64,000 nucleotides of DNA, taken from Deltaproteobacteria bacterium. GTDB lineage: Bacteria > Desulfobacterota > Desulfomonilia > Desulfomonilales > Desulfomonilaceae. The stretch spans positions 1-64,000 of the forward strand of contig VGSG01000011.1 of the NCBI GenBank assembly GCA_016875095.1, read 5' to 3'. Below, piece after piece: positions 54,847-63,474 of the stretch. The stretch's first letter is position 1. Every line of letters begins with the position of its first letter. The notes beneath the pieces are model-generated. The model did no database searches. It was given only the letters and a program-made list of their open reading frames with translations, and was not told the DNA's origin. Made by a program: the position numbers and the translations under genes.

Positions 54847-56762
54847 CCCTTCTGAGAGGCTATGTATTCACGCATTTTCTCGGGGCCGCGCTCATATCTC
54901 TCTCGGCCTTGTCCTTGGGGTTGGCCGATCAGGACGGCCCAGCCGTCCTCACCTCTCAGTCGGTCCCGCCCCTCGTCGTCGCGCAAGAGCGGCCGGATGC
55001 GTCAAGCCGCTATCAGTGGCTGTTCCGGAAGGAAAAGGAACAGCCCGTTCCGGAGGGTGAACGCCTTCCCTTGCTGGAGAAGCTGGACCAGGAGATCAAA
55101 CAGGCTCGCAGAAGTTATCTTTCAGGCGAAGTGGAGAACGCCATCCTCAAGTATAGGAGCCTCGTTGATCATCTGGAATCGGTCCTGAACGACATTCCGC
55201 CCGGCCACGCCATTATCCACGAATTCAGTGAGCGCTTGCAGATCTTCGACGAGCTCACGGCCAAAATTCTTGGCCCCCTCCACCTGGAACCCCCAAGAAG
55301 CATTGTGGGACAGGTTTTCCATCTTAATGAAAAGCGACGCTTCTGCCAGAGAAACCTCATACTGAAGAAGGCTGAGATCCAAGGTTACTTCGATGTGCCC
55401 GAGCGCCTGCATCAGGAGGAGATCCGCATCCTGGGCGATCTGATAACGGCCCGTCTGGAGCCCCCGGGGAGCCCGATGCGCAAGAAGGAGGATGAATTCA
55501 GGGCAGCCCTGGATGAGGTCCGCAACTCGCTGCAGAAGCGCGCCGCCCGGCACATGCTCATGCGCCGAGGTCTCTCGGCGTCCCTCGGAGAGGTCCAAAA
55601 GGATCTCCTCGGGCCGAATGAGATGCTCTTGGACTTCAATTTGCTTCGGGACCGCATGGCTGTGGGTTACATCACCCGAGAAGATGCCGTCTACTATCAG
55701 GTGGCGCTAAATCGAGCCGAAATAGCCCGGGGCGTTTTTCACCTTCAGGAGAAGCTGCAAGAGTCTTCACTGGGCAAGGGCTCTTCGTTCATGGGGCATG
55801 CCTGGAAAGAACCTTGTCGTCGCATGTTCCGCGCGATCTTCGGACAACTTCCTGCGCTTCCGCCCGAGAAGAACAGAGTGTTCGTCATTCCCGACGGTCC
55901 GCTCTGGTACCTCCCCTTTTCCATCCTTCTCGATCCCGAGGATCGGCCTCTGGGAAGGGACAGGCTGATATCACTGATCCCATCGGTAGACATGTTGCGC
56001 TTTGCTCGTATTGTCACCTCCTCGAGCAATCCGGACGGTCAATCCGCCTCCTTGTTGGCGCTGGAATCGATCCCTTGGATCTCGGAGGAAGATCTGCGCC
56101 AAGGATCGGCCCGCAAGTCTAAAGGGCAGAAGCGGGTAGAGAACCTGCCCGAGGGCGAACGGATCCAGCGGCTCATACTGGCCAGTCCGGTATACCCGAA
56201 GCCCTCGAACATTTTGATCATGATCCAGAAGCTCTTCAAGAAATTCGAGGTCTGGGTGGGTCCGACCGCGACCGCAGACAAGTTCATGGACCGTAAGGGC
56301 GCCCCGCCTGAAATCACTCTCCTGGCGGTTCCTGCGGCCGTGACGGACAAAGTGGGAGATGAAACGCAGCCCGTGCTTTTCTTTTCAGCGGACAACCGCG
56401 GACATCGGACAATATACGCACGGGATTTTTTTCAGACACCGCTTAAGTCGGAGCTTGTGGCGCTCCCCACCGCGTGGTGCGACCTGGGGGATCGGGAAGC
56501 TGTCTTGGCGGAAGGACCGATGCTTCTCCTCACCAGCCTCATGTACGCAGGGGCGCCGACAGCGCTGATCAATTACGCTCGCCCGGATTGGGGCGAGGAT
56601 GACCCATTCTTGATAGCGGTGCTCAAGGCCGCGGCAGAAGGAACGACCCCTCGCCGAGCGCTGGCGGATTACTCCAGACAAATGCCCGCGGGCTTGGACA
56701 CCTCGTTTGCCGGGAAGCCCCCTTCATGGGCCGGTTGGATCTTGATGGGCGACACCCGGTAG
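54843..56762 (+). CDS. Secreted CHAT-domain-like protein, apparently lacking the catalytic histidine
   Basis: 639 residues from a GTG that overlaps the preceding stop by four bases. A signal-peptide-like N-terminus (LLRGYVFTHFLGAALISLSALSLGLA) leads to a helical region with EKLDQEIKQARRSYLSGEVE and a long coil (about 75-260). The C-terminal part (about 320-639) has the CHAT landmarks VFVIPDGPLWYLPFSIL (about 347-361), TAWCDLG (C546; the family has SACETG) and LMYAGAPTALINYARPDW. Where CHAT proteases have HFATHG the sequence reads LLAVPAAV. The protein is therefore probably CHAT-like but inactive or changed. Function unknown. Confidence 0.65.
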   Translation: MTLLRGYVFTHFLGAALISLSALSLGLADQDGPAVLTSQSVPPLVVAQERPDASSRYQWLFRKEKEQPVPEGERLPLLEKLDQEIKQARRSYLSGEVENAILKYRSLVDHLESVLNDIPPGHAIIHEFSERLQIFDELTAKILGPLHLEPPRSIVGQVFHLNEKRRFCQRNLILKKAEIQGYFDVPERLHQEEIRILGDLITARLEPPGSPMRKKEDEFRAALDEVRNSLQKRAARHMLMRRGLSASLGEVQKDLLGPNEMLLDFNLLRDRMAVGYITREDAVYYQVALNRAEIARGVFHLQEKLQESSLGKGSSFMGHAWKEPCRRMFRAIFGQLPALPPEKNRVFVIPDGPLWYLPFSILLDPEDRPLGRDRLISLIPSVDMLRFARIVTSSSNPDGQSASLLALESIPWISEEDLRQGSARKSKGQKRVENLPEGERIQRLILASPVYPKPSNILIMIQKLFKKFEVWVGPTATADKFMDRKGAPPEITLLAVPAAVTDKVGDETQPVLFFSADNRGHRTIYARDFFQTPLKSELVALPTAWCDLGDREAVLAEGPMLLLTSLMYAGAPTALINYARPDWGEDDPFLIAVLKAAAEGTTPRRALADYSRQMPAGLDTSFAGKPPSWAGWILMGDTR

Positions 56763-56834
56763 CCGTGCCCGAGAAATCGAAAGCGGGAATCGCCCGGCAC
56801 GCGAAGAACCCAGGGGCGACTCCAAAGGAAGGGA

Positions 56835-57092
56835 TCAAGCTGCGGTGAGTCTTCGGGAGAGCCTGGCGATGGTGCGGGACGCGGTATTACGATGGTAAAT
56901 CCCTTTGCAGACACCCTTGTGCAAAAGGGAAACCGCCTGTCGCAGCTCCTCGGGCCCAATCGATTCCTTATTTTCCACCGAAGTCAGGTATTTCTTGACA
57001 ACCGTCCTGACCTTGGACTTGTAAGACTTGTTCCGGAGGCGCTTCTTCTTTGTTTGCCTCATACGTTTCAACGCTGAAGGATGATTGGCCAT
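56835..57092 (-). CDS. rpsT: 30S ribosomal protein S20
   Basis: 85 residues. MANHPSALKRMRQTKKKRLRNKSYKSKVRT and KGIYHRNTASRTIARLSRRL are the S20 signature; basic throughout. Divergent from murJ, with which rpsT is paired in many Proteobacteria. The ORF is full length. No leader structure was identified. Confidence 0.97.
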   Translation of the reverse strand: MANHPSALKRMRQTKKKRLRNKSYKSKVRTVVKKYLTSVENKESIGPEELRQAVSLLHKGVCKGIYHRNTASRTIARLSRRLTAA

Positions 57093-57133
57093 TCAATGCT
57101 CCTGTCCTTGTCGGAGTGGCGGATGATATCCAT

Positions 57134-57162
57134 TTGACAAAATCGCTTCATTCGTCTAGCAG
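57134..57162 (+). promoter_or_regulatory. Candidate promoter for murJ
   Basis: -35 TTGACA (57134-57139), 17-base spacer, weak -10 TAGCAG (57157-57162). On the opposite strand TATAAT lies at 57207-57212 and could serve rpsT. Confidence 0.45.
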
Positions 57163-57213
57163 TTGCCGGGCGCGCCGGACGCCACCCGGGCAAGACCGCG
57201 TAAAATATTATAT

Positions 57214-58851
57214 ATGACAGCAAACACGAGAAAGAGTCAAGACCTTTCCACCAACCACCGCTCCGAGCATGTCTCCGAAGTAAAGACCATGACCCGCGCG
57301 GCGGGGATAGTCGGCCTCTGGACCAGCCTCAGCCGCGTCCTGGGCTACGTCCGAGACATGGTCATTGCGCTCTTCATGGGAGCGAGCATCGGGGCTGACG
57401 CGTTCTTCGTGGCCTTTCGCATTCCCAATTTGCTCAGGCGGCTTTTCGCGGAAGGCGCGCTTTCCGCGGCTTTTATTCCCACCTATGTGGAAAGCCTGCA
57501 AAAAGAAGGCCCCTCCAAAGCCCGCGGCCTCGCTCAGACATGCTTCACCGTCGCGACCATTATTCTCGCAGCCGTCACAGCCCTGGGCATCGCATTAACC
57601 CCATGGATTGTTCGGATCACCGCGCCCGGGTTTGTGGAGGACACGGCAAAATTCCTTCTCACGGTCGATCTTACCCGCATCATGTTTCCATACATCTTCT
57701 TCATATCTCTTGTCGCTCTCGCGTCCGGAGTCCTCAATTCCATGGGGCATTTTGCCGCTCCGGCCGCCGCGCCGGCCCTGTTGAACCTCTGTATGATTTT
57801 CAGTGTCATCGTGTCCGGCGCGGTGGCCGGCCTGGCGCCCTACTACGCGCTGGCAATAGGAGTGACTGTTGGTGGAGTGGTTCAGTTGTGGCTTCAGCTC
57901 CCCTTCATAAAGAGGGTGGGCGTGCCTTTTCGGCTCGGCTTCGATTTCCGCAACCCCGCGCTCAGCCGAATCGGCAGACTGTTTGCTCCGGCCGCAATCA
58001 GCGGCGCGGTCTACCAGGTCAACGTTCTTGTGGGAACCATTCTGGCCTCTTTGCTCGTTTCCGGGAGTGTTTCCTGGCTGTACTATGCGGATCGGGTTGT
58101 GGAACTTCCCTTGGGGATCTTTGCCATCGCGGCCGGAACCGCTGTTCTTCCCTCAATGTCGAGGCAGGCCGGAAATGGTGATTTGGCTGGCTTGCAGAAA
58201 TCGATCTCCTATGCGCTCAGATTGATAGGATTTTTCACCATACCCGCCTCCGTGGGCCTGGTCATCCTAAGGGAGCCGATTGTTGCGTGTCTCTTTCAGC
58301 GCGGGCTCTTCACGGCTATGGACACAGAACGAACAGCGTTCGCTCTTTTGTGGTACACAGCGGGCTTGTGGGCTTTTTCAGCGCTCAAGGTGGTCAACCA
58401 GGCATTCTATTCACTGAAGGACACAACAACTCCTTTGTGGGTCTCTATGGGCGCGGTGGCGGTGAATCTTGTGGCAGGGCTTCTCCTCATGGGACCTATG
58501 GCTCACGGTGGACTCGCATTGGCCACCTCGTTGGCCGCGGCGTTCAACGTATCCGTTCTGTTCGTGATTCTTGTTAAGCGACTTGGAGGGTTTCCCGGTC
58601 GCGAGCTCGCAGTCGCCGTCTCGCGGTTTCTCCTGGCATCCGTACCTATGGCTGCGATGCTTGTGCACATGCGCGGCTTCGCGGATTGGAAGCTCGGCTT
58701 CACCCTGTGGTCCGGCATCCTTCTCGCCTCGCTGATCCTGGGGGGCTTACTCATCTTCTTGGCTGCCGCTTACGCTCTGAGGGCCCCGGAAGTGCGCTTT
58801 CTGCTCGGGCTGCTCAAAACCGCAGGACAGTCTGAAAAGAATCGGTGGTAG
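57214..58851 (+). CDS. murJ: Lipid II flippase MurJ
   Basis: 545 residues with about 14 membrane helices. It flips the lipid-linked peptidoglycan precursor. TRAAGIVGLWTSLSRVLGYVRDMVIALFMGA and FRIPNLLRRLFAEGALSAAFIPTY hold the family-specific Arg and Asp/Glu cavity residues (GADAFFVAFRIPN). The ATG at 57214 has no clear ribosome-binding site; a second in-frame ATG at 57289 could be used. The MurJ core starts there. Stands alone downstream of the rpsT divergence. Confidence 0.95.
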   Translation: MTANTRKSQDLSTNHRSEHVSEVKTMTRAAGIVGLWTSLSRVLGYVRDMVIALFMGASIGADAFFVAFRIPNLLRRLFAEGALSAAFIPTYVESLQKEGPSKARGLAQTCFTVATIILAAVTALGIALTPWIVRITAPGFVEDTAKFLLTVDLTRIMFPYIFFISLVALASGVLNSMGHFAAPAAAPALLNLCMIFSVIVSGAVAGLAPYYALAIGVTVGGVVQLWLQLPFIKRVGVPFRLGFDFRNPALSRIGRLFAPAAISGAVYQVNVLVGTILASLLVSGSVSWLYYADRVVELPLGIFAIAAGTAVLPSMSRQAGNGDLAGLQKSISYALRLIGFFTIPASVGLVILREPIVACLFQRGLFTAMDTERTAFALLWYTAGLWAFSALKVVNQAFYSLKDTTTPLWVSMGAVAVNLVAGLLLMGPMAHGGLALATSLAAAFNVSVLFVILVKRLGGFPGRELAVAVSRFLLASVPMAAMLVHMRGFADWKLGFTLWSGILLASLILGGLLIFLAAAYALRAPEVRFLLGLLKTAGQSEKNRW

Positions 58852-58975
58852 GACGGATTCTACAAAACCTCGCCCGACCAACCGGCAGGCTCGCGCGGGA
58901 CAGAGTCCGCGTGTCCCCGGGAATGACGAACGATGAGGCAGCCGTCGTTATGAACCCTACCGCAGGGAAACCGCT

Positions 58976-59806
58976 CTACCGCCCGGGCGGCATTACCCGG
59001 TTGAGGAATGAGACCATACGTTCGAAGGTTTCGAGGATGATCGGGCGCGCGAAACGTGGTTCGCCGGTGATGTCAAAGTATATGGTGAAAAGATGCTTCT
59101 GGCCCGGATAAATATACGCCTCAAAGTATTTGTGAGCGGCTGCGAGTTCTTGCGCAAGGCGTTTTGCGTGCTTCACATCGTACACGTCATCCGCTGTGCC
59201 GTGGAAAATGAGCACAGGCGGCAGCCTCATCACGTCATATGGCATGATCCAGGGTGAACCGCCGTAATTCCAGACCACCGCTCTCACGCGCGGATCTCGT
59301 GACGCGTAAGTGAGTGCGGCATTGGCCGGCTGTGAATACCCGGAGATCGCGATACGGTAAGGGTCCACTTTCGGATTGAACCAAAGATTGCCCACCGCGG
59401 CCCGGATCGCCTCGAGATACCATTCCATATCGAACGCGAGCCGCGCGGCTACCACACCTTGATTCACGCTGCCGACCAAGTATCCGAGGCCTCGCTCCCA
59501 CTCGAACGGCCCGGGAGTGAGCGACTCCGGATAGTTCGAGGGATCGATCAGCATCACCACGAAGCCTCTGTTCGCCAACTCCTGGCAGTGCACGTGGTGC
59601 TGCGCGATCTTCATGGCGCCCACGCCCACTCCGTGGATTACCGCGGGAAGACGGCTCTTAGTCTCGTAGTCGGGATAGAAATAGTACACCGGCATGGACC
59701 CGCCGCGGGGCAGCGGAATCCAAGTCCGAAAACCGCCTGCGTCGCTCCTCGCGCAGAAAAAGAAGATCAACAGAAGAGAAGTAATCCCTACAATGAACCT
59801 CAACAC
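58976..59806 (-). CDS. Exported alpha/beta hydrolase (dienelactone-hydrolase-like)
   Basis: 276 residues. Signal peptide (MLRFIVGITSLLLIFFFCARSDA), then an alpha/beta fold: RIAISGYSQPANAAL holds the nucleophilic serine (about 157), LIFHGTADDVYD the aspartate, and YPGQKHLF the histidine. LPAVIHGVGVGA forms the oxyanion loop. Substrate unknown; a periplasmic esterase or peptidase are possible. No same-strand partner; the PIG-L gene is 119 bases upstream on the same strand. Confidence 0.85.
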   Translation of the reverse strand: MLRFIVGITSLLLIFFFCARSDAGGFRTWIPLPRGGSMPVYYFYPDYETKSRLPAVIHGVGVGAMKIAQHHVHCQELANRGFVVMLIDPSNYPESLTPGPFEWERGLGYLVGSVNQGVVAARLAFDMEWYLEAIRAAVGNLWFNPKVDPYRIAISGYSQPANAALTYASRDPRVRAVVWNYGGSPWIMPYDVMRLPPVLIFHGTADDVYDVKHAKRLAQELAAAHKYFEAYIYPGQKHLFTIYFDITGEPRFARPIILETFERMVSFLNRVMPPGR

Positions 59807-59925
59807 AACCCTCGAGATCCAAACAACATGCTCAAAGCAAGAGCGAGTAGAATATCACCAACGCAGGGTTCTGTCAACGGAAGTCCGCATGGGAAGCGGG
59901 TCGGGAGGAAACAGGCCGATTCCGG

Positions 59926-60702
59926 TCAGCCTCCAACACCACGGGCCTCAAGAACCGCCTTCGCAAATTTCTTGAATCTGATCCTCATGAATGCGTTGAA
60001 CCACCTCTCGTAGCCTAGCGTTCCGGCGTGGGGCGGAAGAGTGTGGTCCCGGTCCGGAGGGCAGAGCCGATACGGCTCTCCTCTGGTCGCCATGCGTTCA
60101 TGGGACGAGGCCAATCTTGCAGGGACCATGTACAGCCACTGGGTGGAATACGCTCGCATAACCGCGTGCTTGCGCTCAATGGCATCATGGCTGAGCGGGT
60201 TGTAGAGCGTCTCGGGGGGGCTCGGCGGGAACGCGTTGATACGCCACTTCCAATGCCAAAGAGGGCCACTGGAGTTGTACAGAGGGTATTCGTAAATTCT
60301 CGGGTCCTGCGCTGAGCGGCGAACTCCCTCAAAGGCCAGGAAATTGACTGCATCGTGGTCGGGATGCCCCCCTTCAAAGGCGGTGGCGAAAATGTTCTCG
60401 GGCCTTAGCTCCGTGACAAGGGACGCGACGTAGTCCGCGGCCTGATCGAGACGGGGAAGGAGCCCCAGGTCCGGGAATCTTGCGAATCGAAGATAGGAGC
60501 CATCCAGTCCCAGCGCGGCCATTGCCGCGGCAAGCTCGGCTTCTCTGGTCTTCATACCTCCGAGGAAGCCCCCTGACGTGAGCCAAACGGCATGGATCTC
60601 CGATCCTCCTGTCATGAGATCTCGCATGGTTCCTGCGATGAATGCGTCGTCGTCGGGGTGGGCAAAGAGGAAGAGATATCGAGCGCCGGGTGTCAATGCC
60701 AT
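59926..60702 (-). CDS. PIG-L (LmbE) family N-deacetylase
   Basis: 258 residues. FLFAHPDDDAFIAGTM (about 12-27) and GGHPDHDAVNFLAFEG carry the zinc-binding His/Asp residues. The family removes acetyl groups from GlcNAc-containing compounds such as mycothiol or bacillithiol precursors and glycolipids. Substrate not determined. No thiol-biosynthesis gene is adjacent. No clear ribosome-binding site. Confidence 0.88.
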   Translation of the reverse strand: MALTPGARYLFLFAHPDDDAFIAGTMRDLMTGGSEIHAVWLTSGGFLGGMKTREAELAAAMAALGLDGSYLRFARFPDLGLLPRLDQAADYVASLVTELRPENIFATAFEGGHPDHDAVNFLAFEGVRRSAQDPRIYEYPLYNSSGPLWHWKWRINAFPPSPPETLYNPLSHDAIERKHAVMRAYSTQWLYMVPARLASSHERMATRGEPYRLCPPDRDHTLPPHAGTLGYERWFNAFMRIRFKKFAKAVLEARGVGG

Positions 60703-60780
60703 GTAATTCGCGGGAAGGGAGCGCCAAGAGAGCAGGCGATTCTCCTCACACTCGGAAGCCGGCCCAGATCACGACCTGCG

Positions 60781-61095
60781 TCAGTGGACCATGTGGTCTC
60801 GCCCGGATTCCGGGGACGCCTTCGGGTGCATATGAGCGTAAATGTCATGAAGAAACTGTTCCTTACAGGGTGGACACATCACAAAGACGTCGTCCTCATA
60901 TACTTCCCTGTTAGCCTGCTCTTCGTTGTAGTGGGAGAGTTCCGCCAGAACCTTGTCCAGAGCGCGCCGCGTGTCTTCTTCGTTCTGATCGGGGATAGTT
61001 CCGTCGTAGAGCGAGCGAACCTTCACATCCACCTGATACTTCAAGGATCCATCGGGAAGCGCTTGTCCGCATCGATGGCACCTGAGCGCGCTCAT
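60781..61095 (-). CDS. Small zinc-ribbon-like protein of unknown function
   Basis: 104 residues from the ATG at 61095; an upstream frame would give a hydrophobic extension and is less likely. CHRCGQ near residue 5 and MCPPCKEQF near 78 could form a split Cys4 zinc site. The rest is acidic and helical (EEDTRRALDKVLAELSHYNEEQANREVYEDD) with a His-rich end. I know no named family. Divergent from hemB across 74 bases. Confidence 0.7.
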   Translation of the reverse strand: MSALRCHRCGQALPDGSLKYQVDVKVRSLYDGTIPDQNEEDTRRALDKVLAELSHYNEEQANREVYEDDVFVMCPPCKEQFLHDIYAHMHPKASPESGRDHMVH

Positions 61096-61169
61096 GTCGT
61101 TGACAGAACCTCCTGGCAAGATTATAAGTACGAAAAGCTCATCGCGCCAGCAAAAACACCGGAGCACAT

Positions 61170-62168
61170 ATGCGGTTTCCCGAATATCGGCCGCGGAGGC
61201 TTAGGAAGAGTGAGGCCCTTCGAAGCATGGTCCGCGAAGTGCGGCTGGATGTCAACGATTTCATCCTACCTTTCTTTGTTCGGCCCGGCGGCAAGGTGAA
61301 AAAACCCATCCTGAGCATGCCGGGGCACTTTCAACTCTCTCCTGACGCCCTGCTCGCCGAGTTGGAAGAGCCCGTCGCTCGGGGCATACCCGCGATTCTT
61401 CTCTTCGGGATTCCTGACAAAAAGGATCCCGTCGGTTCCGAGGCGTACGCCAAGGACGGCATCATTCAGAAAACAGTGGCCAAAGTCAAGAAGGCCTATC
61501 CGGACCTGGTCGTGATAACGGACGTCTGTTTGTGTGAGTATACCGATCACGGGCATTGCGGCGTTATCCACGACGGTGATGTGGACAATGACGCTACTTT
61601 GGAGCTGCTCGCCCGAATGGCCGTGTCTCATGCGCGAGCCGGAGCTGACATCGTCGCGCCCAGCGATATGATGGACGGCCGCGTGGCCGCGATCCGGGAA
61701 GCCCTGGATGAGGCGGGATTAGATCACATTCCCATCATGTCGTATGCGGCCAAGTATGCGTCCGCTTTCTATGGGCCGTTTCGTGAGGCGGCCGAATCCC
61801 CGCCCCAGTTCGGAGACCGCCGATCGTATCAGATGGATCCAGCCAATTCCGACGAAGCGCTCAGAGAAGTGGGGCTGGACGTGGAAGAAGGCGCGGACAT
61901 AATCATGGTAAAGCCTGCGTTGCCTTATCTGGATATCATTTGGCGGGTGCGCAACGCCTTCGATCTCCCCTTGGCCGCGTACAACGTGAGCGGTGAGTTT
62001 GCCATGATCAAGGCGGCAGCCCAGAACCGATGGATCGAGGGCGACCGCTGCATGATGGAAGCACTGATCGCGATCCGAAGAGCCGGCGCGGATCTTATTA
62101 TTTCTTACCACGCTTTGGAGGCTGCGAGGATCCTCCAGGGCGACGCTCCGTCGCTGAGGAAGAAGTGA
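61170..62168 (+). CDS. hemB: Delta-aminolevulinic acid dehydratase (porphobilinogen synthase)
   Basis: 332 residues. It joins two aminolevulinates to porphobilinogen. [14 protein letters not shown] (about 118-131) is the zinc-binding three-cysteine form, and [15 protein letters not shown] and [12 protein letters not shown] hold the two active lysines. GGAG lies five bases before the ATG. The stop overlaps the start of the radical SAM gene (GTGA), so the pair is coupled. Confidence 0.97.
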   Translation: MRFPEYRPRRLRKSEALRSMVREVRLDVNDFILPFFVRPGGKVKKPILSMPGHFQLSPDALLAELEEPVARGIPAILLFGIPDKKDPVGSEAYAKDGIIQKTVAKVKKAYPDLVVITDVCLCEYTDHGHCGVIHDGDVDNDATLELLARMAVSHARAGADIVAPSDMMDGRVAAIREALDEAGLDHIPIMSYAAKYASAFYGPFREAAESPPQFGDRRSYQMDPANSDEALREVGLDVEEGADIIMVKPALPYLDIIWRVRNAFDLPLAAYNVSGEFAMIKAAAQNRWIEGDRCMMEALIAIRRAGADLIISYHALEAARILQGDAPSLRKK

Positions 62169-63238
62169 ATCGGTTTCAATTGAGATTGGTCGCCTGGGAG
62201 ATGACCCGGGCGTGCAACTTGGCGTGCGTCCATTGTCGGGCCGGCGCGTGTTCTCAGCCCGGGCCGGAGCAATTGACCACTGATGAGGGACGCAGCCTGA
62301 TCGACGGCATCCGTGAGGTGGGCCAGCCCATCCTGATCATGACCGGCGGCGAACCGCTCCTCAGGCCGGATTTCTTCGAGTTGGCCCAGTACGCTCTGGA
62401 TGTGGGGCTAAGGGCAGTGGTAGCGACCAATGGGGTGCTGGTGACGCGGGAGATTGCGGCGCGAATCGCTGCGGTGGGCATCCCCCGCGTGAGTATCAGC
62501 CTTGACGGCCCCACCGCGGAAACCCATGACCGCTTCCGTATGGTGGAAGGCGCGTTTGACGCGTCTCTCAGAGGCATCCGAAACCTACGAGACGCGGGCG
62601 TTCCGGTACAGATCAATACCACCTTGACCCGCCGCAATCGCGACTACCTCGCGAATATCATGAAACTTGCCGAAGAGATCGGAGCTGTAGCGTTCCACGT
62701 CTTCCTGCTGGTTCCGACGGGAAGAGCTAGGGACATGGCCGGTGAGGAGATGGGCCCGGACGAGTACGAGGAGAGCCTCCTGGAGTTCTACCGATTGAGT
62801 CGAGCGACCCCCCTGGAGACCAAGGCGACCTGCGCTCCGCAGTACTACCGGATTCTCCGCCAAGAAGCGCGAAAAGAAGGAATCGAGGTCACGGAACAGA
62901 CGTTCGGCCTTGACGCACGCACCCGCGGCTGCCTTGGCGGGCTGTCGTTCGTCTTCGTTTCTCACCGGGGAGACCTCCAACCATGCGGATACTTTGACGT
63001 GCAGGCCGGGAGCGTCCGGGAACAATCGTTTGCGGATCTTTGGGGAAACGCCCCGCTGTTCAAGAATCTGCGCACCTTCAGCCTTCTGGAGGGCAAGTGT
63101 GGGAAATGCGATTACCTCCGGTTCTGCGGTGGATGCAGAGCGCGGGCGTACGAACATACCGGCAATTATATGGCTGAGGAGCCCTATTGCGCGTACCAGC
63201 CGCCGTCCGTGCTCAGGGCCCAGAGGCCGCAGGGCTGA
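62165..63238 (+). CDS. ahbD: Radical SAM heme-biosynthesis protein, AhbD-like
   Basis: 357 residues from a GTG overlapping the hemB stop, with GAGGA upstream. CNLACVHC (C17, C21, C24) binds the radical SAM cluster, [11 protein letters not shown] follows, and the C-terminal SPASM/twitch region has [22 protein letters not shown] (about 315-335). AhbD oxidatively decarboxylates Fe-coproporphyrin III to heme in the siroheme-dependent route of sulfate reducers and methanogens. The coupling to hemB supports a tetrapyrrole role. AhbC, a close relative, cannot be excluded without alignment. Confidence 0.85.
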   Translation: MNRFQLRLVAWEMTRACNLACVHCRAGACSQPGPEQLTTDEGRSLIDGIREVGQPILIMTGGEPLLRPDFFELAQYALDVGLRAVVATNGVLVTREIAARIAAVGIPRVSISLDGPTAETHDRFRMVEGAFDASLRGIRNLRDAGVPVQINTTLTRRNRDYLANIMKLAEEIGAVAFHVFLLVPTGRARDMAGEEMGPDEYEESLLEFYRLSRATPLETKATCAPQYYRILRQEARKEGIEVTEQTFGLDARTRGCLGGLSFVFVSHRGDLQPCGYFDVQAGSVREQSFADLWGNAPLFKNLRTFSLLEGKCGKCDYLRFCGGCRARAYEHTGNYMAEEPYCAYQPPSVLRAQRPQG

Positions 63239-63321
63239 ACATTCGGAGCGTATTCCGTTTGTTGGGCTGCGGCTTGACGCACATCTATAGTGCTTGTCAA
63301 GATTAGTGTCCGACTCAGCAG

Positions 63322-63392
63322 CGTCACCCCTGCGAAAGCAGGGGTCCAGGAGAAAAGAAAAAGACTGGATTCCCGCGTTCGCGAGAATGACG
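63322..63392. repeat. Dispersed palindromic repeat with GNRA-capped arm
   Basis: The 71-base element begins CGTCACCCC and ends AATGACG. The first arm CCCCTGCGAAAGCAGGGG is a perfect hairpin with a GAAA loop; the second arm TTCCCGCGTTCGCGAGAA is also hairpin-forming. Same plan as 16819-16926. Lies between ahbD and the last gene. Confidence 0.6.
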
Positions 63393-63474
63393 GGGCCTAC
63401 CCCTGACATATCCGACAAAACTCTTGAGAATGGCTATAACCAAACAGTACGGCATCTTGCGTGTGGAGGGACCA

